DNA of 64,000 nt. Origin: Poseidonocella pacifica. GTDB lineage: Bacteria > Pseudomonadota > Alphaproteobacteria > Rhodobacterales > Rhodobacteraceae. Under the pieces are notes generated by a model. The model saw only the letters and a list, made by a program, of their open reading frames with translations. It made no database searches and had not been told where the DNA came from. The DNA is taken from contig NZ_FOJU01000002.1 of assembly GCF_900111875.1 (NCBI RefSeq), positions 124,001 through 188,000 on the forward strand, given 5' to 3'. This document shows positions 1 to 8,799 of the stretch, piece after piece (positions within the stretch are counted from its first letter, which is position 1; each line of letters opens with the position of its first letter). The position numbers and the translations under genes were made by a program.

Positions 1-575
1 CCGGGGAGGATCTGCGCATCAGCTGTCGGCACATGGGTATGGGTGCCGACCACGAGGCTTGCCTTGCCGTCGCAGAAGTGCCCCATGGCCATCTTTTCGC
101 TGGTCGCTTCGCAGTGCATGTCCAAGAGGATCGCCTGCGCGTTCCCGCCGAGCGGGTGCTGGCGCAAGACCGCGTCCGCGTGAGAAAATGGATCGTCGAA
201 GGGCCGCTTCATGAAGACTTGCCCCAAGAGCTGACCGACGAGAATCTTTCGACCACGCCGATCCTCAAAGAGCCGAGCCCCGCGCCCCGGCGCGGCTTTG
301 GCATAGTTCAACGGCCGGATAATGCGCGTTTCGGACTCGATGAATTGCATCATATCCTTCTGGTCAAACGCATGATCCCCAAGCGTCAGGCAATCCGCCC
401 CCGCCCCCAGAAGAACCTTGGCGTGGTCAGCAGTCAGCCCGGCACCGTTGGAGGCATTCTCGCCATTGATCACGACGAAATCCAGCCGCCACGCATCGCG
501 CAGAGCGGGCAGCCGATCAACGACCGCTTGCCGGCCTGCGCGGCCCATTACATCACCCAGAAAAAGTATACGCAT
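1..575 (-). CDS. YmdB-family metallophosphoesterase (TIGR00282), 3' end cut by window edge
   Basis: Calcineurin-like phosphoesterase of the YmdB/TIGR00282 type, whose family members hydrolyse cyclic mononucleotides or related phosphodiesters with a dimetal centre. Reading from the ATG at 575, the protein begins MRILFLGDVMGR, which holds the first metal-binding Asp. NGENASNG follows near residue 40, and GTHTHVPTADAQILPG lies close to the window edge; these are the expected dimetal motifs. About 191 of an expected ~270 residues are present because the window starts inside the gene. It follows the 5-formyl-THF cyclo-ligase gene by 29 bases on the same strand, which suggests co-transcription with it and mgtE. 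The family assignment is firm; the physiological substrate is unknown. Confidence 0.88.
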   Translation of the reverse strand, partial: MRILFLGDVMGRAGRQAVVDRLPALRDAWRLDFVVINGENASNGAGLTADHAKVLLGAGADCLTLGDHAFDQKDMMQFIESETRIIRPLNYAKAAPGRGARLFEDRRGRKILVGQLLGQVFMKRPFDDPFSHADAVLRQHPLGGNAQAILLDMHCEATSEKMAMGHFCDGKASLVVGTHTHVPTADAQILP

Positions 576-604
576 GAGTTTTGCTTAGGACAGATCGAAG
601 CCGC

Positions 605-1171
605 TCACAAGCCGGGTTGCCCGATCACCTCACGCTCCGTCACGATTAGATCGAGAGGTTGGTCTGTGGGCTCCAACGGGACATCGGCAACTTCCTGAGC
701 TGCATAGGCAAAGCCGATGGCAACCACAGGACCGTTCGCGCGCAACCGCTCCAGTGTTCGGTCGTAAAAACCTCCGCCGTACCCGAGGCGCCCGCCCGCG
801 CGGTTGAATGCCAGCAGTGGAACGACCAGCACTTCCGGCACCAGAAGGCGCTCCTCCTGCGGAACCAATGTCCCGAATGTGCCCTCGACCAGCGGCGATT
901 CAGGCTCCCACACGGCGAATTCCAAAGGCTCGCCCTTGGCTCGGATGACCGGAACGCCCACGGGGCCCCATTCTGCAGCCTTCTTCATAGCTGGGCGTGG
1001 ATCGATTTCAGTGCGGATGGGTAGGAAACCCGAGAGCGGTTTGCCCCGGTACGCGCGTAGCACGTCGTCCAGAAGGGCCGCGGCATCCCCGTCTCCCTTG
1101 GCATGAGCTTCTGCTCGCGCAGCAAAGGCCGCCTTGCGCGCCGCAGCCTTTCGCGCGTTCAGAGTATCCAA
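605..1171 (-). CDS. 5-formyltetrahydrofolate cyclo-ligase
   Basis: ATP-dependent conversion of 5-formyl-THF to 5,10-methenyl-THF, which returns a storage or inhibitory folate to one-carbon metabolism in the cytoplasm. The 188-residue protein is of normal family length. It begins with the basic N-terminal helix typical of the family (RKAAARKAAFAARAEAHAKG) and carries the nucleotide-binding signature GGRLGYGGGFYDRTLERLRA near residues 126-145. The start overlaps the end of mgtE by 13 bases, so translation is probably coupled. The YmdB-like gene follows on the same strand. Identification rests on the C-terminal glycine-rich signature and is secure. Confidence 0.9.
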   Translation of the reverse strand: MDTLNARKAAARKAAFAARAEAHAKGDGDAAALLDDVLRAYRGKPLSGFLPIRTEIDPRPAMKKAAEWGPVGVPVIRAKGEPLEFAVWEPESPLVEGTFGTLVPQEERLLVPEVLVVPLLAFNRAGGRLGYGGGFYDRTLERLRANGPVVAIGFAYAAQEVADVPLEPTDQPLDLIVTEREVIGQPGL

Positions 1172-2547
1172 AGAACGGCCAATCCGAGGAATGCGAAGAA
1201 GCCAACCACATCCGTAACGGTCGTGACGAAGGACCCGGACGCGAGAGCGGGATCGACCCCGACCTTATCCAGAAGCACCGGGATCACGGTCCCGGCGAGC
1301 CCTGCGATGACCAAGTTTATCACCATGGCCGTCCCGATGACATATCCCAGAACCGGCGAGCCGAACCATGCGATCCCAATCAGCGCCATGATCACCGCAA
1401 AGGCGATCCCGTTGAACAAACCGACCAAGACCTCTCGCCGTATGACGCGCCATACGTTGGATCCGGTAAGGTCGCGCGTAGCGATCGATCGAACCGCAAC
1501 GGTCAGGGATTGCGTGCCTGCGTTGCCACCCATCGAGGCGACGATTGGCATCAACACCGCAAGCGCCACAATCTGTGTAAGGGCGTCCTCGAACATGGCG
1601 ATCACGAGCGATGCGATGATCGCCGTGACGAGATTGACCGCGAGCCACGGAAACCGCTGTTTCATCGTCTCAAACACACGGTCATTCAGGCTACCGTCCC
1701 CCACGCCCGCGAGGCGCAAGATATCCTCCTCATGCTCTTCATCGAGCACGGCCATGGCGTCATCGATCGTGATCTGACCGACAAGACGACCTTCGGCATC
1801 GACCACGGGCGCGGAAATGAGGTGATACTGGTTGAAGGCATAGGCCACATCCCCTTCGTATTCGCTGACGGGGATCGCCTTGAAGACCGTTTCGGCCAGC
1901 TCCGCGAGCGGCTTGCTGCGCGGTGACGACATGATCTTGCCCAAGGTGACATTGGCAATGGGATGCATCCGTGGGTCGATCAGCACCACATGGTAGAATT
2001 GCTCGGGGAGGTCATCATGGCCCCGAAGATAATCGATGGCGTCGCCCACGGTCCAATGCTCGGGTGCCATGACAACCTCGCGCTGCATCAGTCGCCCAGC
2101 GGAGAATTCAGGATAGCTTAGCGCCTGCTCCACCGCGACCCGGTCAGTCTGATCGAGGGCGCCAAGAATGGCGGTTTGCTGCTCCGCGTCGAGATCTTCG
2201 ACAAGATCCACGACATCATCGCTGTCGAGTTCCCGGACTGCCTCGGCCAACACCTCGGGGCGCAGGATGGAGATCACTTCCTCACGGATGCTCTCATCAA
2301 GCTCCGACAGGATGCTGCCGTCCATTTCGTGATGATAAAGATCGAGCAGCGCCTTGCGTTCGGAGGAATCGATTTGCTCCAAAAGGTCGGCGATATCTGC
2401 GGCATGGAGAGGTTCCATCAGCAGCGTCAGCCGCTCGGCATCCCCTTCCTCCACAGCCGCGAGGATCGCGGAGACATCGCGGGGCCTCAGGGCATAGGTG
2501 CCGTCCTCTTCAACCTCGGGCTCGTGCGTTTCGGCAGGTTCCGTCAT
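1159..2547 (-). CDS. mgtE: magnesium transporter MgtE
   Basis: Inner-membrane Mg2+ channel of the MgtE/SLC41 family, 462 residues. The architecture is complete. An N-terminal helical MgtE_N domain (about residues 20-130, rich in LLEQI and VVDLVEDLDAEQQ) is followed by two CBS domains (about 130-265) that sense cytosolic Mg2+. The C-terminal half (about 285-460) has five membrane segments, with the pore signature MPIVASMGGNAGTQSLTVAVR. An in-frame start lies 13 codons further upstream, but the ATG at 2547 (MTEPAETHEPE) has a GGAG ribosome site 7-8 bases before it. It is the first gene of a unit with the cyclo-ligase and the YmdB-like gene. Confidence 0.93.
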   Translation of the reverse strand: MTEPAETHEPEVEEDGTYALRPRDVSAILAAVEEGDAERLTLLMEPLHAADIADLLEQIDSSERKALLDLYHHEMDGSILSELDESIREEVISILRPEVLAEAVRELDSDDVVDLVEDLDAEQQTAILGALDQTDRVAVEQALSYPEFSAGRLMQREVVMAPEHWTVGDAIDYLRGHDDLPEQFYHVVLIDPRMHPIANVTLGKIMSSPRSKPLAELAETVFKAIPVSEYEGDVAYAFNQYHLISAPVVDAEGRLVGQITIDDAMAVLDEEHEEDILRLAGVGDGSLNDRVFETMKQRFPWLAVNLVTAIIASLVIAMFEDALTQIVALAVLMPIVASMGGNAGTQSLTVAVRSIATRDLTGSNVWRVIRREVLVGLFNGIAFAVIMALIGIAWFGSPVLGYVIGTAMVINLVIAGLAGTVIPVLLDKVGVDPALASGSFVTTVTDVVGFFAFLGLAVLWIL

Positions 2548-2678
2548 GGCAAGCTCCAACCTAGGGGCGGCGTTGGTCGCGAACATAGCAAAGCCCTGAG
2601 CGGCGACAATGGCAGCGGAGCGATTTACCTTTGTTTTCCGCCGCCCTACTCTGTTCGGGTTGAATAATGGAGAGATGG

Positions 2679-3965
2679 ATGGGCAAGCGATTGATCCTCG
2701 GTCGGGTTCTGCGGTTTGAGGCGTCGCCCTTCGTGCAGGAGCCGGAGACGTCAGCCACCCTGATCAATGGCGGGGGGGTGCTGATCGAGGGCGGTTTGAT
2801 TTCCGAGGTCGGCGATGGCGCGGCCTTGCGGCGCAAGCATCCCGATGCGGACGTCGACGACACCGGCGGATCCCTGATCTCCGCCGGATTCGTCGATGCC
2901 CACGCCCACTACCCCCAGACCGCGATGATCGCGAGTTGGGGCAAACGGTTGATTGATTGGCTGGAAAGCTACACCTTTCCCGAAGAAATGCGCTTCGACG
3001 CTTCGGAGTATGCCCGCGACATCGCCGAGAGGTGGCTCGACCTCATCACGGCCAACGGCACGACATCGGCTGCGACTTACTGCACCAGTCATCCGCAAAG
3101 TGTCGATGCCGTATTCGAAGCCGCCCGAGCGCGCGGCATGCGCCTCTTTGCCGGCAAGACCTGCATGGACCGGAATGCTCCGAAGGCACTCTGCGATACT
3201 GCCCAGCGGGCATATGACGAAAGCCGCGACTTGCTTCTGCGTTGGCACGGTGAAGGCCGGCTGTCCTACGTGATCACACCTCGATTTTCTCCCACCTCAA
3301 CGCCGGAGCAACTCGATGCCCTAGGCACACTCTGGGCGGAACATCCCGAGTGCCTGATGCAGACCCACCTGTCGGAGCAAACCGACGAAATTGCGTGGGT
3401 GCGCGCTCTTTTCCCGAACGCGCGTGATTACCTCGATACCTATGAGAGCCACGGCCTGCTGGGCGGGCGCGGATTGTACGGCCACGCTATCCATCTCGAA
3501 CCGCGCGAACGTGACCGATTGCACGAGTTCGGGGCCGGGCTGGTTCATTGTCCGACGTCGAACACTTTCATTGGCTCCGGCCTATTCGACATGGGAGGGT
3601 TGAAGTCGGCAGGACACCACGTCGGGCTCGCCACGGATACGGGGGGCGGGTCCAGTTTCTCGATGCTTCGTACCATGGCGGCGACCTATGAGATCGGTCA
3701 GCTTTCCGGGCGCGCACTACATCCTGCCGAGCTTTGGTGGCTGGCGACAGCGGGCTCCGCCGAGGTTTTGCACGTGGGTGACAAAATTGGAAACATCATA
3801 CCGGGAATGGAAGCAGACCTCATTGCGCTCGACCTTGCATCCACCCCCGCCATCTCGCAGCGCGCGACAAGGGCGGTTTCCTTCTGGGAGGAGGTTTTCC
3901 CGACGATCATGATGGGAGACGACAGGGCAATCCGTCAGGTTTGGATTGGCGGGGAAAAGGTCTAG
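2679..3965 (+). CDS. guaD: guanine deaminase
   Basis: Amidohydrolase-superfamily enzyme converting guanine to xanthine and ammonia in purine salvage or catabolism. The metal-site motifs are in order: VDAHAHYPQT, QTHLSEQTDEI, GHAIHLE and LATDTGGGSS. The sequence around DWLESYTFPEEMRF and GTTSAATYCTSHPQSVDAVF is typical of guanine deaminase rather than other amidohydrolases. The length of about 428 residues fits the family. Two ATGs compete. The one at 2679 (MGKRLILGR) follows GGAGAG by four bases; the one at 2667 adds MERW but has no ribosome site. The gene converges on the 8-oxoguanine deaminase gene and shares a 4-base CTAG containing both stop codons. Confidence 0.93.
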   Translation: MGKRLILGRVLRFEASPFVQEPETSATLINGGGVLIEGGLISEVGDGAALRRKHPDADVDDTGGSLISAGFVDAHAHYPQTAMIASWGKRLIDWLESYTFPEEMRFDASEYARDIAERWLDLITANGTTSAATYCTSHPQSVDAVFEAARARGMRLFAGKTCMDRNAPKALCDTAQRAYDESRDLLLRWHGEGRLSYVITPRFSPTSTPEQLDALGTLWAEHPECLMQTHLSEQTDEIAWVRALFPNARDYLDTYESHGLLGGRGLYGHAIHLEPRERDRLHEFGAGLVHCPTSNTFIGSGLFDMGGLKSAGHHVGLATDTGGGSSFSMLRTMAATYEIGQLSGRALHPAELWWLATAGSAEVLHVGDKIGNIIPGMEADLIALDLASTPAISQRATRAVSFWEEVFPTIMMGDDRAIRQVWIGGEKV

Positions 3966-5296
3966 CCCGCAAGCCTTGCTGCCAAAACGGACTGGCGGGA
4001 GATCGCCTCTGCGAGGTCCAATGTCGTGATCTCCCCCTCCGCGACGACCTGCCGCCCTTCGACGAACAGGTCCCTCACCCGGGTCGGACCGGAGAGCAAC
4101 AGCGCCGCAGGGTCCCAACTCCCCGCAGCCTCGACGCCGCGCATATCCCATATGGCAATATCGGCACGCTTGCCGGGGGCCAGAATTCCGCAATCATCGC
4201 GCCCCAGAACCTCCGCCCCACCCCGCGTGGCAAGGCGAAGCGCCTCGCGCGCGCTCATCGCGTCCGCTCCGCGCGCAACTCGCTGCAACAACATCGCTTG
4301 GCGCGCCTCGGAGACAATATTGCCGATATCGTTGCTGGCCGACCCATCAACACCGAGCCCAACACGCACGCCTGCATCCCGCATCGCCCGGACGGGTGCG
4401 ATCCCTGAGCCGAGCCGGCAATTCGAGCAAGGGCAATGCGCTACACCGGTCCGGCTTCGTGCGAAGAGATCAATCTCTGTGGTGTCGAGTTTGACGCAGT
4501 GGGCGTGCCAGACGTCCTCCCCGGTCCAACCCAATTCTTCAGCATATTGGCCCGGACGGCACCCGAAATTGGCAAGGCTATAGGCGATGTCTTCGTCATT
4601 CTCAGCCAAATGCGTATGCAGCATCACGCCCTTGTCCCTCGCCAAGAGCGCCGCGTCTCGCATCAGGTCGCGGCTGACCGAAAAGGGGGAGCATGGTGCG
4701 ACCCCAACACGGATCATCGCGCCCGCCTCCGGCCGATGAAACGTGTCGATCACGCGAATGCAATCCTCGAGTATGGCAGCTTCGGGCTCTACAAGGCTGT
4801 CGGGTGGTAGCCCCCCGAGGCTTTCTCCGATGCTCATTGCGCCGCGGGTCGCGTGAAATCTCAAGCCAATATCCCGAGCCGCCGCAATACTGTCATCCAG
4901 ACGCGCGCCATTCGGATAAAGGTAGAGGTGGTCGGACGTGAGAGAGCATCCCGAGAGCGCCAATTCTGCGAGACCGATCACCGCAGAGCTATATATTTCT
5001 TCCGGCCCGAACCGTGCCCAGATCGGGTAAAGCGCCTTGAGCCAACCAAAAAGAAGCGCGTTCTGAGCCTCAGGAACGGCGCGCGTCAGGGTCTGAAACA
5101 GGTGATGATGCGTATTGACGAGGCCGGGCGTTACCAAGCAACCATTTGCGCTGATCTCCTCGCCTCGTGTCTGAAGGCCATGACCAACCGCTGCGATCAC
5201 TCCGTCCCGGATAAGGACATCCGCACCGCAGAGTTCCGCGTCCACATCGTCCATAGTCAGAATGACCTCAGCGCCACGGATCAACGTCTCGGGCAT
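3962..5296 (-). CDS. 8-oxoguanine deaminase (amidohydrolase)
   Basis: Predicted to deaminate 8-oxoguanine to urate, removing oxidised guanine. It is an amidohydrolase of about 444 residues with metal-site motifs NTHHHLFQTLTRAVPEAQNA, LHTHLAEN, HAHCVKLD and GLGVDGSASND. The HHHLFQTLTRAVPEAQ segment and the following LFGWLKALYPIWARF are, from memory of the family, characteristic of the 8-oxoguanine deaminase subgroup rather than cytosine or chlorohydrolase relatives. The open frame extends 27 codons upstream, but the ATG at 5296 (MPETLIRGAEV) lies just after the hisN stop and fits family N-termini. Converging on guanine deaminase makes this a small purine-deamination locus. Substrate assignment is inference from subfamily motifs. 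Confidence 0.85.
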   Translation of the reverse strand: MPETLIRGAEVILTMDDVDAELCGADVLIRDGVIAAVGHGLQTRGEEISANGCLVTPGLVNTHHHLFQTLTRAVPEAQNALLFGWLKALYPIWARFGPEEIYSSAVIGLAELALSGCSLTSDHLYLYPNGARLDDSIAAARDIGLRFHATRGAMSIGESLGGLPPDSLVEPEAAILEDCIRVIDTFHRPEAGAMIRVGVAPCSPFSVSRDLMRDAALLARDKGVMLHTHLAENDEDIAYSLANFGCRPGQYAEELGWTGEDVWHAHCVKLDTTEIDLFARSRTGVAHCPCSNCRLGSGIAPVRAMRDAGVRVGLGVDGSASNDIGNIVSEARQAMLLQRVARGADAMSAREALRLATRGGAEVLGRDDCGILAPGKRADIAIWDMRGVEAAGSWDPAALLLSGPTRVRDLFVEGRQVVAEGEITTLDLAEAISRQSVLAARLAG

Positions 5297-5303
5297 GATC
5301 GCC

Positions 5304-6101
5304 TCAACCTTCCTGTAGAAGTCGCAAAGCCTCGGCGTGGATTTCGGCGCTCCCCGCCGCAAGAACCCGGCCACCATCGTGCGCGGGCTCGCCCGTCCAA
5401 TCGGTCACGATCCCTCCAGCGGCTTGGATGACCGCGATTGGGCCCTGAATGTCATAGGGGTTCAAGCCAGCTTCGATGACTAGATCGATTTGTCCCGCAG
5501 CAAGCAAGGCATAGGCGTAGCAGTCCATGCCATAGCGCGCCAGCCGGGCCGTGCGTGCGACGCGCTCAAAGGCCCTTCTTTCATCAGGAGTCCCGACTTC
5601 CGGAAAGGTCGTGAAAACTGTTGCATCGCTGAGCGCGACGCCAGTTCGGGCGGCATTGGGATGTGTCCCGCGCGGGCCGCGGAGTTCGGCGATCCCGAAC
5701 CCGCCAATGAACCGCTCGCCGATATATGGCTGATCGATCAAGCCGAAGATGGGGCCGTCGCTATCAGACAATGCGATGAGGACCCCCCAGGTCGGCGTCC
5801 CCGAGATAAACCCGCGCGTTCCGTCGATAGGATCCAAAACCCACGTAAGCCCGCTGGTTCCGTTGGTATTTCCGAATTCCTCACCCAAGATGCCGTCCTG
5901 CGGGCGTCTGCGGGCGAGCACATCACGCATTGCTTGTTCAGCATCGCGGTCAGCGACTGTTACGGGGTCGAACCCGTCGGCAAACTTGTTTTCGGCAAAT
6001 AGATTGGGCACGCGAAAATGCGGAAGAGTAGCATTCCGAGCCACATCTGCCAGCTCAAAAGCGACATCCGCCAGTGCGTGCATTTCAGCATCGGAAAACA
6101 A
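5304..6101 (-). CDS. hisN: histidinol-phosphatase / inositol monophosphatase family
   Basis: Mg2+-dependent phosphatase of the inositol monophosphatase fold, here most like the alphaproteobacterial histidinol-phosphatase HisN of histidine biosynthesis. Motifs: GEEFG (metal ligand Glu), WVLDPIDGTRGFISG (Asp/Asp/Asp metal site) and a C-terminal YDIQGPIAVIQAAGG, a variant of the usual WDxxAG motif. The open frame begins with TTG at 6101 (GGGAG about 10 bases before). The next in-frame ATG is at 6083 and has no clear ribosome site, so the TTG is kept. The gene stands between the XRE regulator and the 8-oxoguanine deaminase gene, whose ATG follows after 7 bases. A pure inositol-phosphatase role cannot be excluded. 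Confidence 0.85.
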   Translation of the reverse strand: MFSDAEMHALADVAFELADVARNATLPHFRVPNLFAENKFADGFDPVTVADRDAEQAMRDVLARRRPQDGILGEEFGNTNGTSGLTWVLDPIDGTRGFISGTPTWGVLIALSDSDGPIFGLIDQPYIGERFIGGFGIAELRGPRGTHPNAARTGVALSDATVFTTFPEVGTPDERRAFERVARTARLARYGMDCYAYALLAAGQIDLVIEAGLNPYDIQGPIAVIQAAGGIVTDWTGEPAHDGGRVLAAGSAEIHAEALRLLQEG

Positions 6102-6106
6102 AATCG

Positions 6107-6149
6107 GCGCGCTCCCTCTAGCCTATACCTTGGCTAAACCGGAGCGCGC
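6107..6149 (-). terminator. nested hairpin between the XRE gene and hisN
   Basis: A perfect 9-base inverted repeat (GCGCGCTCC at 6107-6115, GGAGCGCGC at 6141-6149) encloses a second 5-base hairpin (TAGCC at 6119-6123, GGCTA at 6132-6136). Read on the minus strand, it is followed by CGATTTTGTTTTC. This looks like an intrinsic terminator or attenuator for the XRE gene transcript just before hisN. It also contains the only ribosome-site candidate for the hisN TTG start. Confidence 0.6.
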
Positions 6150-6171
6150 GTCTGCGCAAGGACTGTAGCGG

Positions 6172-6546
6172 TCAGGCGACGTCCGAAAGAACCCGCGCCA
6201 ATTCGAAAAGGCGGCGGCGCTGTGCTTCGGGGATGGCATAATAGGAGCGTACGAGATCGAGCGCTTCCTTGTCGCCCATGATATCGGCGGGAACGGTGGG
6301 CGCATCCGATTGAGCGTGATCTTCGGCGTCGTTCATGCCGTCGAAAAAGAATTTGACCTCGACGTTAAGCGCATCGGCAATATCCCAAAGGCGGGAGGCG
6401 CTGACACGGTTGGCACCGGTTTCATATTTCTGGATCTGCTGAAACTTGATCCCGACCTTCTCTGCGAGTTGTTGCTGGGTCATGCCGACAAGCCAGCGGC
6501 GATGACGAATCCGTTTTCCAACATGCGCATCTACAGGGTGTGCCAT
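6172..6546 (-). CDS. XRE-family helix-turn-helix regulator
   Basis: Cytoplasmic DNA-binding protein of 124 residues. An N-terminal HTH_3/XRE domain (about residues 8-62: GKRIRHRRWLVGMTQQQLAE, GIKFQQIQKYETGANRVSAS, LWDIADALNVEVKFFFDG) is followed by a short acidic linker and a helical tail ending RRRLFELARVLSDVA. It resembles the conserved alphaproteobacterial XRE proteins found near housekeeping genes. The ATG at 6546 (MAHPVDAHVGKR) is preceded by AAAGGA at a suitable distance; the frame is open 11 codons further. Targets are unknown. No metabolic partner is encoded beside it except hisN downstream, separated by a terminator-like hairpin. Confidence 0.85.
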   Translation of the reverse strand: MAHPVDAHVGKRIRHRRWLVGMTQQQLAEKVGIKFQQIQKYETGANRVSASRLWDIADALNVEVKFFFDGMNDAEDHAQSDAPTVPADIMGDKEALDLVRSYYAIPEAQRRRLFELARVLSDVA

Positions 6547-6788
6547 GTCCAATCCTTTCAATTTATTCGCGCGGTCCAAGCATCGGGACAGTCCGGTTCC
6601 CTCGCTCTGCCACGAGCTATTGTTGACCGCGCTTCACCATACTCTATGACACGTCAAAAGCAATAAACGGCTTCGCCCATAAACGCCCAGTTGAGTGACC
6701 GAGGCCCCAGAAGAACGCACCAATCGTTAATATTTGACAAAAAAGCTCGTATTCACGCAGGGTTGTCGATGCCACTATGCGAAAGAAT

Positions 6789-6803
6789 GACACAGTTTGT
6801 GTC
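6789..6803. promoter_or_regulatory. GACACA-N3-TGTGTC inverted repeat upstream of quinone reductase
   Basis: Perfect 6-base arms with a 3-base centre, ending 27 bases before the ATG of the quinone reductase gene. It sits where an operator or 5' leader element would lie. The surrounding 250 bases (6580-6830) are relatively AT-rich and contain a TTGACA, but I find no convincing -10 box to pair with it. Regulatory function is inference. Confidence 0.3.
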
Positions 6804-6830
6804 CTATTCCAGCAATAATCAGAGACAGAG

Positions 6831-7796
6831 ATGAAGGCATTTAGCATCATCCATGCAGGAGCCAGCCCGCGCCTGACGCAGCGTCCTGATCGCGCGCCCA
6901 AGTCAGACGAGATCAAGGTGAGAATCGCCGCCGCGGGCCTCAACTTCGCCGACCTGTTGATGATCGAGGGCACTTATCAGGATACGCCTGCCCCGCCTTT
7001 TACGCTGGGGCTGGAAGCGGCGGGCGAAGTAATTGAGGTGGGATCTGACGTGGACCGGTTTTCGGTCGGCGATAGGGTCTCTGTCTATTGCGGTCAGGGA
7101 GGGCTCGCGGAGAGCGGCTGCTTCGCCGCATCGCGCGCCGTGCTTTTACCCGATGAGGTTACATATGACGTCGGCGCCAGTTTCCAGATCGCCTATGGCA
7201 CCTCCCATCTTGCACTTGCTCACCGGGCGCGTCTGCGCCGGGGTGAAACCCTACTTGTTCTCGGCGCTGCTGGAGGCGTCGGCCTCACTGCGGTCGAGAT
7301 CGGCAAGCTCATGGGCGCGCGGGTGATTGCGTGTGCGCGCGGGCCAGAGAAGTTGAACATTGCTCGCATGGCGGGGGCTGACCACCTTATCGAAGCGGAC
7401 ACCCAAGACATTAGAACATCGGTGAAGGACCTCGGCGGCGCGGATGTGGTCTATGATCCCGTCGGAGGCGACCAGTTCATGTCAGCCTTCCGCGCGTGTA
7501 ACCCCGAGGCCCGCATTCTCAGCATCGGATTTGCGGGCGGGCAAGTTCCCCAGCCCCGGCTCAATCACCTGCTGGTAAAGAATATCGACATTCTGGGCTT
7601 CTACTGGGGAGGCTATCTGAGTTTTGCCCCGGAAAAGCTCACAAACTCCCTTGCGAAGGTGTTGGAGTGGCTCGCCGAGGGCCGCCTTGCCCCCCACATC
7701 AGCGCCGTACTCCCATTTGACCGCGTCGAAGACGGACTGGATCTACTGCGTCAGCGCAAGAACACCGGCAAAGTGGTCATCAGGATTTCGGATTGA
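6831..7796 (+). CDS. NADPH:quinone oxidoreductase (zinc-free MDR family)
   Basis: Medium-chain dehydrogenase/reductase of the quinone oxidoreductase class, 321 residues. It has an N-terminal GroES-like catalytic domain (GLNFADLLMIEGTYQ, FTLGLEAAGEVIEVGSDV). A Rossmann domain follows, with the NADPH-binding GAAGGVGLTAVEIGKLMGA near residues 145-163 and GADVVYDPVGG. Catalytic and structural zinc ligands of alcohol dehydrogenases are absent, as is usual for this subgroup. The likely role is NADPH-dependent reduction of quinones or enoyl-type compounds. The ATG at 6831 has only a weak purine-rich ribosome site. The gene converges on the LysR gene with a 3-base gap. Confidence 0.85.
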   Translation: MKAFSIIHAGASPRLTQRPDRAPKSDEIKVRIAAAGLNFADLLMIEGTYQDTPAPPFTLGLEAAGEVIEVGSDVDRFSVGDRVSVYCGQGGLAESGCFAASRAVLLPDEVTYDVGASFQIAYGTSHLALAHRARLRRGETLLVLGAAGGVGLTAVEIGKLMGARVIACARGPEKLNIARMAGADHLIEADTQDIRTSVKDLGGADVVYDPVGGDQFMSAFRACNPEARILSIGFAGGQVPQPRLNHLLVKNIDILGFYWGGYLSFAPEKLTNSLAKVLEWLAEGRLAPHISAVLPFDRVEDGLDLLRQRKNTGKVVIRISD

Positions 7797-7799
7797 CGG

Positions 7800-8681
7800 T
7801 CAAGCTGCGGCAATGGTCGCGGCGGCCCTCCCCTGCCGGTAGGCACTGCGAAGCAGGTTTGCGAGATGCTCTGAAACCTCGTCATGCTCCGCGCCGCGAC
7901 TGTAGAGGTTGATCCGCTTTTTCGCCAGTTCGGGGAGCGCTCCGCCATGTTGGATACGCTCAACATGGGAAGATTCCGTCCCTTCCAGCTGAGCCGTTAT
8001 GGCGAGATCGGCACTAACGGTTGCTTCGATCGTCCTGTCAGCCTCACTTTCTACGGCGATCTCCCACGCTATGCCCGCGGCGTCGAGCGCTTGGATGGCG
8101 CCCCCTCGGAAAATACAACTTCTGCAGAAACCCAGCCTGAGCGGTCGTTGCCGCCACGCGATTCCGCCCGGCGCACCGATCCACAGCAACGGTAGCTCAA
8201 CAAGCATCTCACTTCCCGGCCCGCCCTCGTCTTCGGTAGTAAGCACCAGATCAATGGTTCCCTTCTCGAACCCTTCCTTCAACTCACGGGTGAAGGAAGA
8301 GATGAGCTGCACCGTCATCCGAGGGAAATCCGCGTGAAATTGCTGCAAAACCCGCGGGATGGCGGGATAGACAATGTCATAAGGCACCCCCAGAACCACC
8401 TCCCCCTCGAATGCGTCATCGGTCAACCGGGCATAGGCCTCATCGTTCAAATCCAGCATCCGGCGCGCATAAGAAAGCAGCTTTTCACCGGAGGCTGTCG
8501 GCGCGATCTGTCTCTGCGAGCGATCAAGAAGCTGAAGCCCCAGATTCTCTTCCAAACGCTTGAGCTGCATCGAAACCGCGGATTGCGTGAGGTTCAGCAT
8601 GCCTGCGGCGCGTGTGACGCCGCCGGCATCGGCCACAGCGACGAATGAGCGCAGGGCGGTCAGATCAATATTCCGGGGCAC
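7800..8681 (-). CDS. LysR-family transcriptional regulator
   Basis: LysR regulator of 293 residues. The N-terminal winged helix (LTALRSFVAVADAGGVTRAA, LNLTQSAVSMQLKRLEENLG, LLDRSQRQIAPTASGEKLL) is followed by a substrate-binding domain. The GTG at 8681 is preferred because AAGGAG lies exactly 6 bases upstream. An in-frame ATG 24 codons earlier has no such site and adds a sequence unlike the family. It is transcribed away from the DUF1127 gene, and LysR proteins usually regulate a divergent neighbour, so that gene is a candidate target. The inducer is unknown. Confidence 0.9.
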   Translation of the reverse strand: MPRNIDLTALRSFVAVADAGGVTRAAGMLNLTQSAVSMQLKRLEENLGLQLLDRSQRQIAPTASGEKLLSYARRMLDLNDEAYARLTDDAFEGEVVLGVPYDIVYPAIPRVLQQFHADFPRMTVQLISSFTRELKEGFEKGTIDLVLTTEDEGGPGSEMLVELPLLWIGAPGGIAWRQRPLRLGFCRSCIFRGGAIQALDAAGIAWEIAVESEADRTIEATVSADLAITAQLEGTESSHVERIQHGGALPELAKKRINLYSRGAEHDEVSEHLANLLRSAYRQGRAAATIAAA

Positions 8682-8799
8682 ATCACACTCCTTGATGAAT
8701 AACGTCACGATAATTCGTTTCAGTAATGGAGCACCTTTCGGCATGTTGATCAACAGAAGTCATACGAAACGCCCCTAACATCACGAAGAGAACAGACCG

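Noticed and set aside
997-1926. 309-codon open frame opposite mgtE
   Set aside because: Low-complexity Arg/His/Asp translation typical of an antisense frame; mgtE is intact.
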